Source: Acidobacteriaceae bacterium (lineage in GTDB: Bacteria; Acidobacteriota; Terriglobia; Terriglobales; Acidobacteriaceae). Taken from it: a DNA stretch of 15,540 bases. The stretch lies in contig DAHUXF010000024.1 of the NCBI GenBank assembly GCA_027307295.1, forward strand, positions 1 through 15,540, given 5' to 3'. Made by a program: the position numbers and the translations under genes. This document shows, in pieces, positions 1-6,369 of this stretch; positions within the stretch are counted from its first letter, which is position 1; the number at the start of each line of letters is the position of its first letter. The notes beneath the pieces were generated by a model. The model had not been told where the DNA came from. It saw only the letters and a program-made list of their open reading frames with translations, and searched no databases.

Positions 1-2679
1 CTGCAACTCAGCGCAGGCCGCCACCGCCTGCTGCTCAAATTCGCGGCGGACTCTGCGCCTTTCAGCATATCTTTGCTCCCGCAACCAACTGTTTCCACGA
101 ATCAATCCTCTGACTTGCCGCTTGCTTTGCGCCCATATGTTCAATCGCTGATTGCTTACTTTCATGGTGATCTGGTGAACATGGCACAGTCGATTGAATC
201 CGCGCCTTCCGTCGCAATCACGCCTTATCTCCGCGCGCTGCTCTACTCCGCCGCTGACGAACACTCGTCCCGCGCCACCGCTTTCTGGAAAGCGGTTGGA
301 GAAGCGCAGCCCTCCGCCATCATGGCCCGGTTAAAAGTGGCAGAGAGTGCCGTGGAACGTGGCCAGATGGATAACGTACTGCGCCAGGATCTCTCCACGC
401 TGCTGGCCGAACGGCCGCAATCTGAAGATGCCCTGTCCCTGGCCTTCCATCTTGCCCACGATCTTCTTTCATCCGATCAACAGCCAGATGCTTCGGCCCT
501 ATTGAGACGCTTGCTGGAGTTGCATCCTTCCTGTACGCGTCTGGTGGAAGCAATCAAATTTTATGGTTCCACAGCGGAACAGGACAAAGCGGCCGCGCTG
601 GAGCAGCGGTTGAACGCATGTGCGCCAGAGTCACTGCAGTATGCCAGGGTGCTGTCTGATTCAGGACGGCATGGCGCCGCTGCGGCATATTTGCGGCAGA
701 TTGTTACCCGCAATCCCTGGCACCGCTTGGCACGGCGCAATCTGGTGGAGCAATTGGTGTTGGCGGACCGTTGGAGCGCGGCACGGCTGCAGGCAGCGCA
801 ATTACGCATACTTGCACCCAACGCTGCCGGCTATGCGCGTCTGGAAAAGAATCCAATGCTGGCACAGGACAGCAACAGCCAGCGGGCCAACGGCTTCTCT
901 ACTGGAGAAGAGTTTTACCAGCCCTACCGTCGCGATGGGATTGATCTGGTCCACAAGACGGCGCAGCGCAGCTTTTCCGGCGGCACGGCTGTCATTCTAT
1001 TGTCGGATAAAGCAATCGAGCTGAAGCAGGACGGCTCTGTTTCGGTCTATGTTCACAGGATTACCCGCCTTCTTAATAAAGATGGGATCAGCCAGTATGG
1101 AGAGATTCCTCTACCGCGAGGGGCCGATTTGCTGGAGCTACGCACCATCAAGCGTTCGGGTGAAATCATTGAACCTGAACTAACCCGGCAAAAACCGACC
1201 ATCTCCATGCCTGCGCTCGAGCCGGGCGACGCGATTGAAGAAGAGTTCGTGATGCATTATTCCGAGATGGACCGGCTTGCCGAAGACGCCGTTTCCTTTA
1301 CTTTTGGCTCTTTCGCTGCGCCCATCCTTTATTCCCGGCTCGTCCTGCTGGCTCCCAGCGAGTCCAGGGTCAGGATTCGCGAGCAGTCTGGCCCGCCGCT
1401 GCCGCTGGTCGGTGAAAACCACGGCGCCACCATCCGCATATGGGAGCGCGATAATATTGTTCAGACTACGCCTGAGGCTTTGGTCCCTGACACAAACCTG
1501 CTGCCTTCGATTACGGTTATGGTGCATGAGCAGACGCTGGAGGAACTGCAGGATGAGCTGATGGAAGCCACGCGCGCCGGCCTGCATGTGCATGACAGCG
1601 CATCTGCGCTCGGCCAGAATGACGACCGGAGCGAGATTGAGAAAGCCAGACGGATCTATCACTTTGTCACGGAAAAAATTGAGTCTACCGGCCCGGATTG
1701 GGCAGGCAATTCAGCGGAAGATACGCTCAACAACGGGCAGGGCAGCCGCACCGCCGTGTTTCTTGCTATGGCCCGCGCCGCAGGATTAAAAGCCGCTCTG
1801 ATCATCGCCCACAGAATTGAACTGTACTGCGGAAAAAGCCGCGAACTCTCATGTTATACCGAACCATTAGTGCGCTTATGGTTCCGCAACGGAGAAACCA
1901 TCGACCTGGATGCAGAATCCGAAGGGCTGCCATTTGGCGTGGTCCCGCCCTGGGTGGAAGCGCGTGATGCTCTTTTAGTCTCCGAACATGGAGAAAGCGA
2001 TCAGCAACCGGAAATTGTCGCTCTGGTGACAAAGCCTGCCTCTGAGAAAAGCGTGGCGGAAGCAGATTTGTCATTGCAACATGGAGACCTGGTGGCGCGG
2101 CTGCATGTGCGCCTCGGTGCGGCCCGCGCACAGGAGGTCCGGGGCTTGTTACGCAACGGCTCCGATCATGACCGGCAGGCATTTCTTGAGCAATTAGCCG
2201 TACGTATTTTTCCCGGCGCATCCGCAGTCACCGGCTCCATCAGCGGTGAGAGTGCGTCAGAGCAGGCGCTGGAACTGTCACTGAACTGTACTGTGGCCCA
2301 ATACCTGGGACTTGCAGCCGGGATTGTCGATATGGGCCAGCTTGCTCCGGCCCTGGGGCTGAGAACAACCTACGCCAGGACAGCCGAACGCCTCTTCCCT
2401 CTCTATCTCGATTCCCTGTTTTTTGAGAGCACCGTTTTTCATCTTCAGATTCCTGCTGGAGTGGAAGCACGTTCCCTGCCGGCTGACTTTACCAGCCGCA
2501 GCGAATTCGGAGAATATGCTCTGCGCTTTGTGAGAATGCCCGGGCAGATTGACATACATCGCGACTTCCGCATTCCCATACAAGTGATTGCACCGGAAAA
2601 ATATACTGCTTTCGCCCGGTTTGCCCGCGCGATTGACGATGCGGAGCGCCAGCGCATCACCCTGGAGTTAAAGCGGTAA
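1..2679 (+). CDS. DUF3857/transglutaminase-like large protein, 5' end missing
   Basis: Frame 1 is open from the first base, so the TTG at 73 is probably internal and the gene begins upstream of the window; 892 residues are visible. The first ~25 residues look like the end of a beta-rich domain (SAGRHRLLLKF). Residues ~30-310 are helical and TPR-like. Residues ~320-480 match DUF3857: a beta-rich stretch with VYVHRITRLLNKDG and later EPGDAIEEEF. Residues ~540-640 match a transglutaminase-like core (EKARRIYHFV, then FLAMARAAGLKA). In active relatives a Cys sits in the G-x-C motif before that helix; here residue 582 is Ser (GQGSRTA). The usual His strand reads EPLVRLWF, while the following Asp remains (IDLDAES). 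I infer a non-catalytic domain. The C-terminal ~250 residues are beta-rich and typical of DUF3857 proteins. The family is probably envelope-located with unknown role. No downstream partner gene is in the same operon. Confidence 0.85.
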   Translation: MQLSAGRHRLLLKFAADSAPFSISLLPQPTVSTNQSSDLPLALRPYVQSLIAYFHGDLVNMAQSIESAPSVAITPYLRALLYSAADEHSSRATAFWKAVGEAQPSAIMARLKVAESAVERGQMDNVLRQDLSTLLAERPQSEDALSLAFHLAHDLLSSDQQPDASALLRRLLELHPSCTRLVEAIKFYGSTAEQDKAAALEQRLNACAPESLQYARVLSDSGRHGAAAAYLRQIVTRNPWHRLARRNLVEQLVLADRWSAARLQAAQLRILAPNAAGYARLEKNPMLAQDSNSQRANGFSTGEEFYQPYRRDGIDLVHKTAQRSFSGGTAVILLSDKAIELKQDGSVSVYVHRITRLLNKDGISQYGEIPLPRGADLLELRTIKRSGEIIEPELTRQKPTISMPALEPGDAIEEEFVMHYSEMDRLAEDAVSFTFGSFAAPILYSRLVLLAPSESRVRIREQSGPPLPLVGENHGATIRIWERDNIVQTTPEALVPDTNLLPSITVMVHEQTLEELQDELMEATRAGLHVHDSASALGQNDDRSEIEKARRIYHFVTEKIESTGPDWAGNSAEDTLNNGQGSRTAVFLAMARAAGLKAALIIAHRIELYCGKSRELSCYTEPLVRLWFRNGETIDLDAESEGLPFGVVPPWVEARDALLVSEHGESDQQPEIVALVTKPASEKSVAEADLSLQHGDLVARLHVRLGAARAQEVRGLLRNGSDHDRQAFLEQLAVRIFPGASAVTGSISGESASEQALELSLNCTVAQYLGLAAGIVDMGQLAPALGLRTTYARTAERLFPLYLDSLFFESTVFHLQIPAGVEARSLPADFTSRSEFGEYALRFVRMPGQIDIHRDFRIPIQVIAPEKYTAFARFARAIDDAERQRITLELKR

Positions 2680-2696
2680 AGACCTTAAATTCACTA

Positions 2697-2811
2697 TTTG
2701 ATAACCACGGATTTTGATAACCACGGATTCCACTGATCTGAAAAACCAGCACACATGCAGAAGCTCACACTCTCTTTTTCCGATCAGTGTCATCTATGTG
2801 AATCAGTGGTA
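2697..2811. repeat. Palindromic intergenic repeat with a 16-bp direct duplication at its left edge
   Basis: TTGATAACCACGGATT occurs twice in tandem (2698-2713 and 2714-2729, period 16). The second copy starts an imperfect inverted repeat. Its left arm (about 2719-2746) reads ACCACGGATTC then CACTGATCTGAAAAA. Its right arm (2775-2810), read on the opposite strand, starts ACCACTGATTCAC and ends CACTGATCGGAAAAA. The right arm carries about 9 extra bases. CCACGGATT-type palindromes are a common dispersed intergenic element in bacterial genomes, so this is probably one copy of a genome-wide family. It lies just after the stop of the large upstream gene. It lacks a T-run after the stem and is not a typical intrinsic terminator. 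Confidence 0.7.
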
Positions 2812-2852
2812 AAAATTTCTCAGTCCTGCATACAAATCATGCGATCACAAAG

Positions 2853-3134
2853 CTAGTAGCGATTCCCGCCGGCTACGGATATGTTGCGATAGCCGCTGCC
2901 TTTCTGCTCGCTCAACCGCTCCAGAAAACCAGAGGCCATATCGACAAACTTGCTGCCCTTTTCAATGTATTCCGGCATGTGCCGCCATATCTCTTCAAAT
3001 TTTTCCGGATGCTCGACGGCAAACGTGGCCACACCGATCCCGGCCACCACCAACCCCGCTGGCCGCTTTCCGGTCAAAAACAAAACTGCTCCAGCCGCAA
3101 AAGACCCATATATCAGCGTTTTTTTCCAATCCAT
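2853..3134 (-). CDS. Small membrane protein, unknown function
   Basis: This encodes a 93-residue protein. The start is placed at the ATG at 3134 because GGAGGAAGGTGGGGAG lies immediately upstream as a ribosome binding site; a longer version starting at 3152 would translate that site itself as MEEGGE. Residues ~7-22 (YGSFAAGAVLFLTG) and ~26-41 (AGLVVAGIGVATFAVE) are two short hydrophobic segments joined by a KRP turn, suggesting a small hairpin in the inner membrane. The rest (EKFEEIWRHMPEYIEKGSKFVD) is an amphipathic helix, followed by a polar tail. I recognise no family. It is a single gene; a 22-bp tandem repeat lies about 90 bp upstream of the start and may be regulatory. No clear terminator follows. 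Confidence 0.7.
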   Translation of the reverse strand: MDWKKTLIYGSFAAGAVLFLTGKRPAGLVVAGIGVATFAVEHPEKFEEIWRHMPEYIEKGSKFVDMASGFLERLSEQKGSGYRNISVAGGNRY

Positions 3135-3221
3135 CTCCCCACCTTCCTCCATTGATATGGTTTATCTAATTTTGAATCTGTCTATCTATCTTGGTCCAAC
3201 CTGACTTCAGCGATTCCATTG

Positions 3222-3265
3222 TCATCAACTCATGGAAGCTCTTTCATCAACATGTGGAAGCTGTT
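3222..3265. repeat. 22-bp imperfect tandem repeat, possible operator pair
   Basis: Two abutting 22-bp copies, 3222-3243 and 3244-3265, share 18 of 22 positions. Both have the form TCATCAAC-NNN-TGGAAGCT-N-TT. They lie 88-131 bp upstream of the small membrane protein gene on the minus strand. A 22-bp period is close to two helical turns, so a protein bound to both would occupy the same DNA face. A regulatory role is inferred from position and spacing only. Confidence 0.6.
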
Positions 3266-3351
3266 CCAATGCCGCTTGTTAGAGCCAAATGTCTAGTCTA
3301 TTTGTTGCCCTGACTTGGCTTTCCAGTTGTTCATCATTTTCATCGGATGGC

Positions 3352-3389
3352 AAAAAGAAAGTGGGCGCCGGTATAGGGGCGACGCCCAC
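3352..3389 (-). terminator. Intrinsic terminator-like hairpin, minus strand, with no obvious gene
   Basis: Read on the minus strand, GTGGGCG (3389-3383) pairs with CGCCCAC (3367-3361) across a 15-nt loop and is followed by TTTCTTTTTG (3360-3351). It resembles a Rho-independent terminator. The sigma-like gene already has its own terminator about 145 bp upstream, so this one may end a separate short transcript. Confidence 0.6.
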
Positions 3390-3531
3390 GTGGGGGTACT
3401 GCGTATGTTGTTATTTAAAATAGACGTAATTGCGCGGAAAAAGTTTCGCATCGGTAGCAAATTAACATAAATAAACACTCCCACAAGTGAATAAAGCACA
3501 CATGGGGTTAACAACTCATCCCAACTTGAAT

Positions 3532-3555
3532 AAAAAACCCCTCATAAAGAGGGGT
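3532..3555 (-). terminator. Rho-independent terminator of the sigma-like gene
   Basis: On the minus strand ACCCCTC (3555-3549) pairs perfectly with GAGGGGT (3543-3537) around a 5-nt loop, and six T residues follow directly (3537-3532). It lies about 31 bp after the stop codon of the sigma-like gene. Confidence 0.9.
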
Positions 3556-3586
3556 CTGGAGAGGAGAGGAGAGAAAGCCAACTTGA

Positions 3587-4099
3587 CTACGCGCACATTT
3601 GTGACACAGATTCCCGAATTTGCAGGCGTGCCTGATGAAGTCCAGATTGTGAATCATGCTCCGTGATGCCCAGCAGCCGCGCGATCCGCAGATGATCGTA
3701 CCCTTCTACATCATGGAACAGAAAAATAAGCCTTTCCGTTGCGGGCAACTCAACCACTGCACGCTCCAGATAAACACGTTTGATATTGCCGAATACATTG
3801 CTGGAAGTCGGGGAGACGCAATTCAGTGTGAGTAAACCCACGGCTGCGATTTCGCGGACTTCCGCCATGAAAGCTTGATCGATGTGTTCTGCCTTAGGGC
3901 TATCCACGGTAGCAAAAGCCCTGAGGAAAACGTTCTGGGAAAATTGTTCCGCTGCCAATTCGTTGTCGGTCATCCAAAAAGCCAGTGAGTATACCCGGTG
4001 GCAATGCTGATTATAGATTTCGCTATAATTGGCCGACCGGCGTTCAACTGCGGGAACCAGAATCCCCAAGTTACTCATTACACCCAAGCTGCTAGCCAT
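3587..4099 (-). CDS. Divergent ECF-like sigma-70 family protein
   Basis: This encodes a 170-residue protein. The ATG at 4099 is preferred because AAGGTAGG lies 7 bp upstream; the frame stays open to 4204 without a good ribosome binding site, and an in-frame ATG at 4078 (MSNLGIL) is an alternative. Residues ~24-65 resemble sigma region 2 (YSEIYNQHCHRVYSLAFWM, then AEQFSQNVFLRAFA, comparable with the usual AEDLTQEVFLRAW). Residues ~115-165 resemble region 4: a LPATERLIFLFHDVEGYDH start, then a helix-turn-helix ending in HQARLQIRE. The last helix (EHDSQSGLHQARL) departs from the usual TVKSRLHRAR pattern, so promoter recognition may be altered. It presumably binds RNA polymerase core, but it could be a sigma-like regulator without full sigma activity. 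No anti-sigma gene is adjacent. It has its own terminator, so it is probably a single gene. Confidence 0.8.
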   Translation of the reverse strand: MASSLGVMSNLGILVPAVERRSANYSEIYNQHCHRVYSLAFWMTDNELAAEQFSQNVFLRAFATVDSPKAEHIDQAFMAEVREIAAVGLLTLNCVSPTSSNVFGNIKRVYLERAVVELPATERLIFLFHDVEGYDHLRIARLLGITEHDSQSGLHQARLQIRESVSQMCA

Positions 4100-4417
4100 T
4101 TTGAAACCTACCTTTTTGTGCGGCCCACTGAGGGTCCCATTTTTGTTTATCGTCGAACGGCTGTTATAAGAGCAATCCTTGTGCCTAAAGAACGCCGAAA
4201 CCATCAGGTTTTGCGAGGAAAATCTAAGCTGTTGATTCGGAAAGCTTAAGCTGAAAGGAACAGCAGAACAGAATCAGGAACTCAGACTTGGGATTAAGGC
4301 GTCTTTTTATTCACGAGCCACAGAGTGAGCACACAGATACCACTTGTAGGACTCTGTATACCTGCCTATAAATTGGTTGCAAAGTAAAAATTACAAAAAG
4401 AGTGAAGCTGGTTCGGG
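4100..4417. other. Gene-free interval upstream of the sigma-like gene
   Basis: Minus-strand transcription enters from the methyltransferase gene and the sigma-like gene starts at the far side. I see a weak -10-like TATAAC (4163-4168) and a region 4316-4357 with ACAGAGT and ACTCTGT as 7-bp inverted arms around a CACACAGAT core, resembling a decayed copy of a CACAGAG-type intergenic repeat. No clear terminator follows the methyltransferase stop. Confidence 0.4.
4163..4168 (-). promoter_or_regulatory. Possible -10 element of the sigma-like gene
   Basis: TATAAC on the minus strand lies about 64 bp upstream of the ATG at 4099. The best -35 hexamer 17 bp further upstream (TCTTTA) is poor, so this is a weak call. 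Confidence 0.25.
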
Positions 4418-5092
4418 CTATCGAACCATCAGGACTTCGCGAATATTGTCTCGACCGAGGAAAAACTTCCGCGAAGCAAAGTCTTTGAATAGATTTTCAA
4501 TGTGCCGGTTATTGAAAATCCGCTGGAGGGGGAAACCTGGCCGAGGCTCCAGTTCCAGAGTGTCATTCTGTACGATGTGATGCCGTGAGTTGAGTGATTC
4601 AGGCCCCGCGTCCTTAGTATGAAAGAACGCCAGCAGGTTTCCTTTGGGCTTGAGCATGGTTTGCAGTTTTTCTACCAGCGGCTTTACCAGAGGCTCCGGC
4701 AGATAGTCAGCCACATCCCAGAAGAGTACGGCGTCAAACTGCTCTGCGGGGTAATTCATGTTTTCAGCAAAGAACTTTACCGGATCAGGCAGCAGAGAGC
4801 CGTCTTCCTGCTTGGTCTGGTAATTGGGGTCCTGGGCTTCACGCAGAATATCTTCGTTATAAACACGAACGCCGAGCTCAGTAAGGAAGGAGATATTTGC
4901 GGGTGAGGTTGGGCCCAGGTCAAGCACGCACAGCTTCTTATCATCGGTGCTGCGCAGATCGCGCATAAATTCGCTGAGTCCAATGCAGCGACGGCTGGTC
5001 CGTGACGCAGGCTGCGAACTCTCGGCCGCTTTGGCCTGGGAGCCGTCTGCACCACGGAACCACCGCTTGAAATTGTGACTGGAGGAGCCCAA
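4418..5092 (-). CDS. Class I SAM-dependent methyltransferase
   Basis: This encodes a 224-residue protein. The start is TTG at 5092: a TAG stop lies in frame 9 bp upstream and no other start occurs before the ATG for residue 43. GGGGAG lies just 1 bp from the TTG, a tight spacing. Residues 1-40 are polar and probably flexible. Motif I is VLDLGPTSP (56-64), with an acidic pair at the end of strand 2 (NEDI, 79-82). Strand 4 is FDAVLFWDVADYL (119-131), and MLKPKGNLLAFFH (146-158) matches the usual strand-5 region. The substrate is not evident; small-molecule, lipid and protein targets are all possible. It begins 16 bp after the bactofilin stop on the same strand, so the two are very likely co-transcribed and the enzyme may act in envelope or cell-shape functions. 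The motif I Gly-Pro-Thr is unusual compared with GxGxG. Confidence 0.8.
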   Translation of the reverse strand: MGSSSHNFKRWFRGADGSQAKAAESSQPASRTSRRCIGLSEFMRDLRSTDDKKLCVLDLGPTSPANISFLTELGVRVYNEDILREAQDPNYQTKQEDGSLLPDPVKFFAENMNYPAEQFDAVLFWDVADYLPEPLVKPLVEKLQTMLKPKGNLLAFFHTKDAGPESLNSRHHIVQNDTLELEPRPGFPLQRIFNNRHIENLFKDFASRKFFLGRDNIREVLMVR

Positions 5093-5108
5093 ACTCCCCT
5101 ACTCTACA

Positions 5109-5705
5109 TTATTTCGACTCTAAAAAGGAACCTTGTGCTCCCGCCGCCGCACTGTAGCTGCTTACCCCGCTGCCGGAGCTGGAACTCATACCCGCGCTGG
5201 AGGCTGAAGCAACCGGTTTACGCGCTTCCTGCTTCGTCTCTTTTTCCTGGATGTCAATTGCGCCTTTGAAGAAAGCGCCATCTTCAATCACAATGCGCCC
5301 GGTCTTTACGTCACCCATCAATGTGCAGGACTTCCGCAACTCGACTTTGCCGGTAGCGGTAATGTTTCCTTCCACCTTGCCGTGCACCACCAGGTCGCGG
5401 GCGCTGATTCCGGCCTTGATTTTTCCATTCGGACCGATGATCAGACTATGGTCTCGAAGATCGATGTTGCCATCGACCTCTCCGTCCAGATAGAGATCTT
5501 CGCTGCCGCTGAGTTCTCCGCGGATCTGGACTGATTTTCCAATATGTCCTACGTCCGCACGGTAAGGATCGCTTGCCTTGCTGGTTTCCTTACTCGGCGT
5601 GGGGATAGAAGGAGCTGTAACCGCGGCAGGCTGGCTTGCAGGCTGCACAGGCTGAGTTGGATTTGCGCTCATGGGTTTGTTGTCTTCAGGACGGGGTTTC
5701 CACAT
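5109..5705 (-). CDS. Bactofilin (polymer-forming cytoskeletal protein)
   Basis: This encodes a 198-residue protein. The ATG at 5705 is chosen because AAGGTG lies about 6 bp upstream; the frame stays open to 5789 but without a better site. Residues ~52-153 form the bactofilin (DUF583) domain: repeated short beta turns such as DLYLDGEVDGNIDL, HSLIIGPNGKIKAGI and DLVVHGKVEGNITA, typical of a right-handed beta helix. The N-terminal ~50 residues are Pro/Thr/Ser-rich and the C-terminal ~45 are Ser/Gly/Ala-rich, both probably disordered, as is normal for bactofilins. These proteins polymerise without nucleotide near the inner membrane and act as scaffolds for envelope enzymes and cell shape. It is the first gene of a two-gene unit with the methyltransferase. 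A perfect 10-bp palindrome ACTTGCAAGT lies at 5754-5763, about 50 bp upstream of the start. Confidence 0.92.
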   Translation of the reverse strand: MWKPRPEDNKPMSANPTQPVQPASQPAAVTAPSIPTPSKETSKASDPYRADVGHIGKSVQIRGELSGSEDLYLDGEVDGNIDLRDHSLIIGPNGKIKAGISARDLVVHGKVEGNITATGKVELRKSCTLMGDVKTGRIVIEDGAFFKGAIDIQEKETKQEARKPVASASSAGMSSSSGSGVSSYSAAAGAQGSFLESK

Positions 5706-5923
5706 TTCGGCACCTTTTCTTGTTTCTCTTCGCTGCAGTGAGATTTGAATTTGACTTGCAAGTTTTTCAATACGCCTGTCGCAGATCAATCAGGGATTAC
5801 CGCTAGTTTACTGCGCTCTTGACGCAATGAAGTAGTTACTCTAGGTGTGCGACGGAAAGGCAATCAGATACCCATTCGCGGCATCTGTATACTTAAATTT
5901 CCTTAGTTGTATAAAAGTAAACA

Positions 5924-5952
5924 TTAACTCTTTTGTCACTAAGCCTTATAAT
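5924..5952 (+). promoter_or_regulatory. Sigma-70-type promoter candidate
   Basis: TTAACT (5924-5929) and a perfect TATAAT (5947-5952) are separated by 17 bp in an A/T-rich context. Transcription would start near 5959, about 410 bp before the next protein start. It therefore fits a non-coding RNA or a long leader. Confidence 0.4.
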
Positions 5953-6064
5953 ATATCAAATGTTTTATTTTCAACAGTTTACATTCAAAATAAATTTTCA
6001 GCATTTCTGCTAAGTTTGGCCGTATGTTTGCATTTGGATAATGCCATCGACCGGGACGGAATGG

Positions 6065-6192
6065 CGCGGCCATGAGCAAGACTGAAAACCAGGGGAACAA
6101 CAGTCTTGATTGAGGGCCGCGATTATTGAGCTAAATGGGACTGCTTTCCGAAGAGGTCGAACAGGGGGCGGCCGCAAGGCTGCCTCTTGTTT
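6065..6192 (+). ncRNA. Candidate structured RNA (two strong hairpins)
   Basis: Hairpin 1 is 6065-6121: CGCGGCC (6065-6071) pairs perfectly with GGCCGCG (6115-6121), and CAAGACTG (6077-6084) with CAGTCTTG (6101-6108). They are joined by a near-symmetric internal loop (ATGAG opposite ATTGAG) and closed by a 16-nt loop containing CCAGGGG. Hairpin 2 is 6159-6192: 15 consecutive pairs (four of them G-U) capped by a GCAA tetraloop, running into TTTTG. Hairpin 2 could serve as a terminator, although its T-tract is partly inside the stem. I recognise no known RNA family. It may be an independent RNA from the promoter at 5924-5952, or a leader of the gene starting at 6370. Boundaries and strand are inferred; the G-U pairs and the downstream T-rich tail favour the plus strand. 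Confidence 0.4.
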
Positions 6193-6369
6193 TGTGAGTG
6201 GCCCTCTCTCAAGCCCCCGGTCGCGACGCAACGCTTGTTTTGGCGTGACAGCCTTCTCTCTTTGTGCCCTGAATCTTGTGCTCTTACTTAACCCTTGGCA
6301 ATTTCGCCGGTTAAAATGCAACTAGCTGCTGGATTTTGTGCGTCTAACTTATATACGATTCGAAGAATT

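Larger units (their letters stand above)
3135..3586. other. Gene-free interval between the small membrane protein and the sigma-like gene
   Basis: No convincing coding sequence is present in this 452-bp stretch. It holds the 22-bp tandem repeat (3222-3265), a minus-strand hairpin plus T-rich tail (3352-3389), an A/T-rich part (3405-3530), the terminator of the sigma-like gene (3532-3555) and three perfect tandem GGAGA units (3558-3572). A 73-codon frame on the minus strand (3293-3514) has no ribosome binding site or protein-like composition. The roughly 140 bp between the two minus-strand terminators could hold a short non-coding transcript. Confidence 0.5.
5706..6369. other. Long non-coding interval between the bactofilin and exported-protein genes
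   Basis: These 664 bp separate divergently transcribed genes. I found no credible coding frame: the frames at 5845-6075 and 6110-6325 lack ribosome binding sites and normal composition. The part 5880-6010 is strongly A/T-rich and contains a promoter-like sequence (5924-5952). Beyond it the composition becomes G/C-rich and holds two strong hairpins (6065-6121 and 6159-6192). The layout of promoter, hairpin and terminator-like hairpin suggests a structured RNA or a leader of the downstream gene. Confidence 0.5.

Noticed and set aside
3293..3514. A 73-codon minus-strand frame between the two terminators
   Set aside because: There is no ribosome binding site or ATG start, and the frame runs through a terminator-like hairpin; a non-coding transcript is more plausible.
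4243..4252. Perfect palindrome AGCTTAAGCT upstream of the sigma-like gene
   Set aside because: It is only 10 bp, common by chance, and shows no second copy or fixed position relative to a promoter.
5941..6200. Possible 6S, SRP, RNase P or tmRNA gene in the long gap
   Set aside because: I looked for the conserved signatures I know (for example the GGAAGGAAGCAGC core of SRP RNA and the RNase P GAGGAAAGTCCGG motif) and found none, so only an unclassified structured RNA is claimed.
5845..6325. Short open frames in the long gap (5845-6075 and 6110-6325 plus strand, 6010-6321 minus strand)
   Set aside because: They overlap one another and the strong hairpins, lack ribosome binding sites and have unnatural composition.
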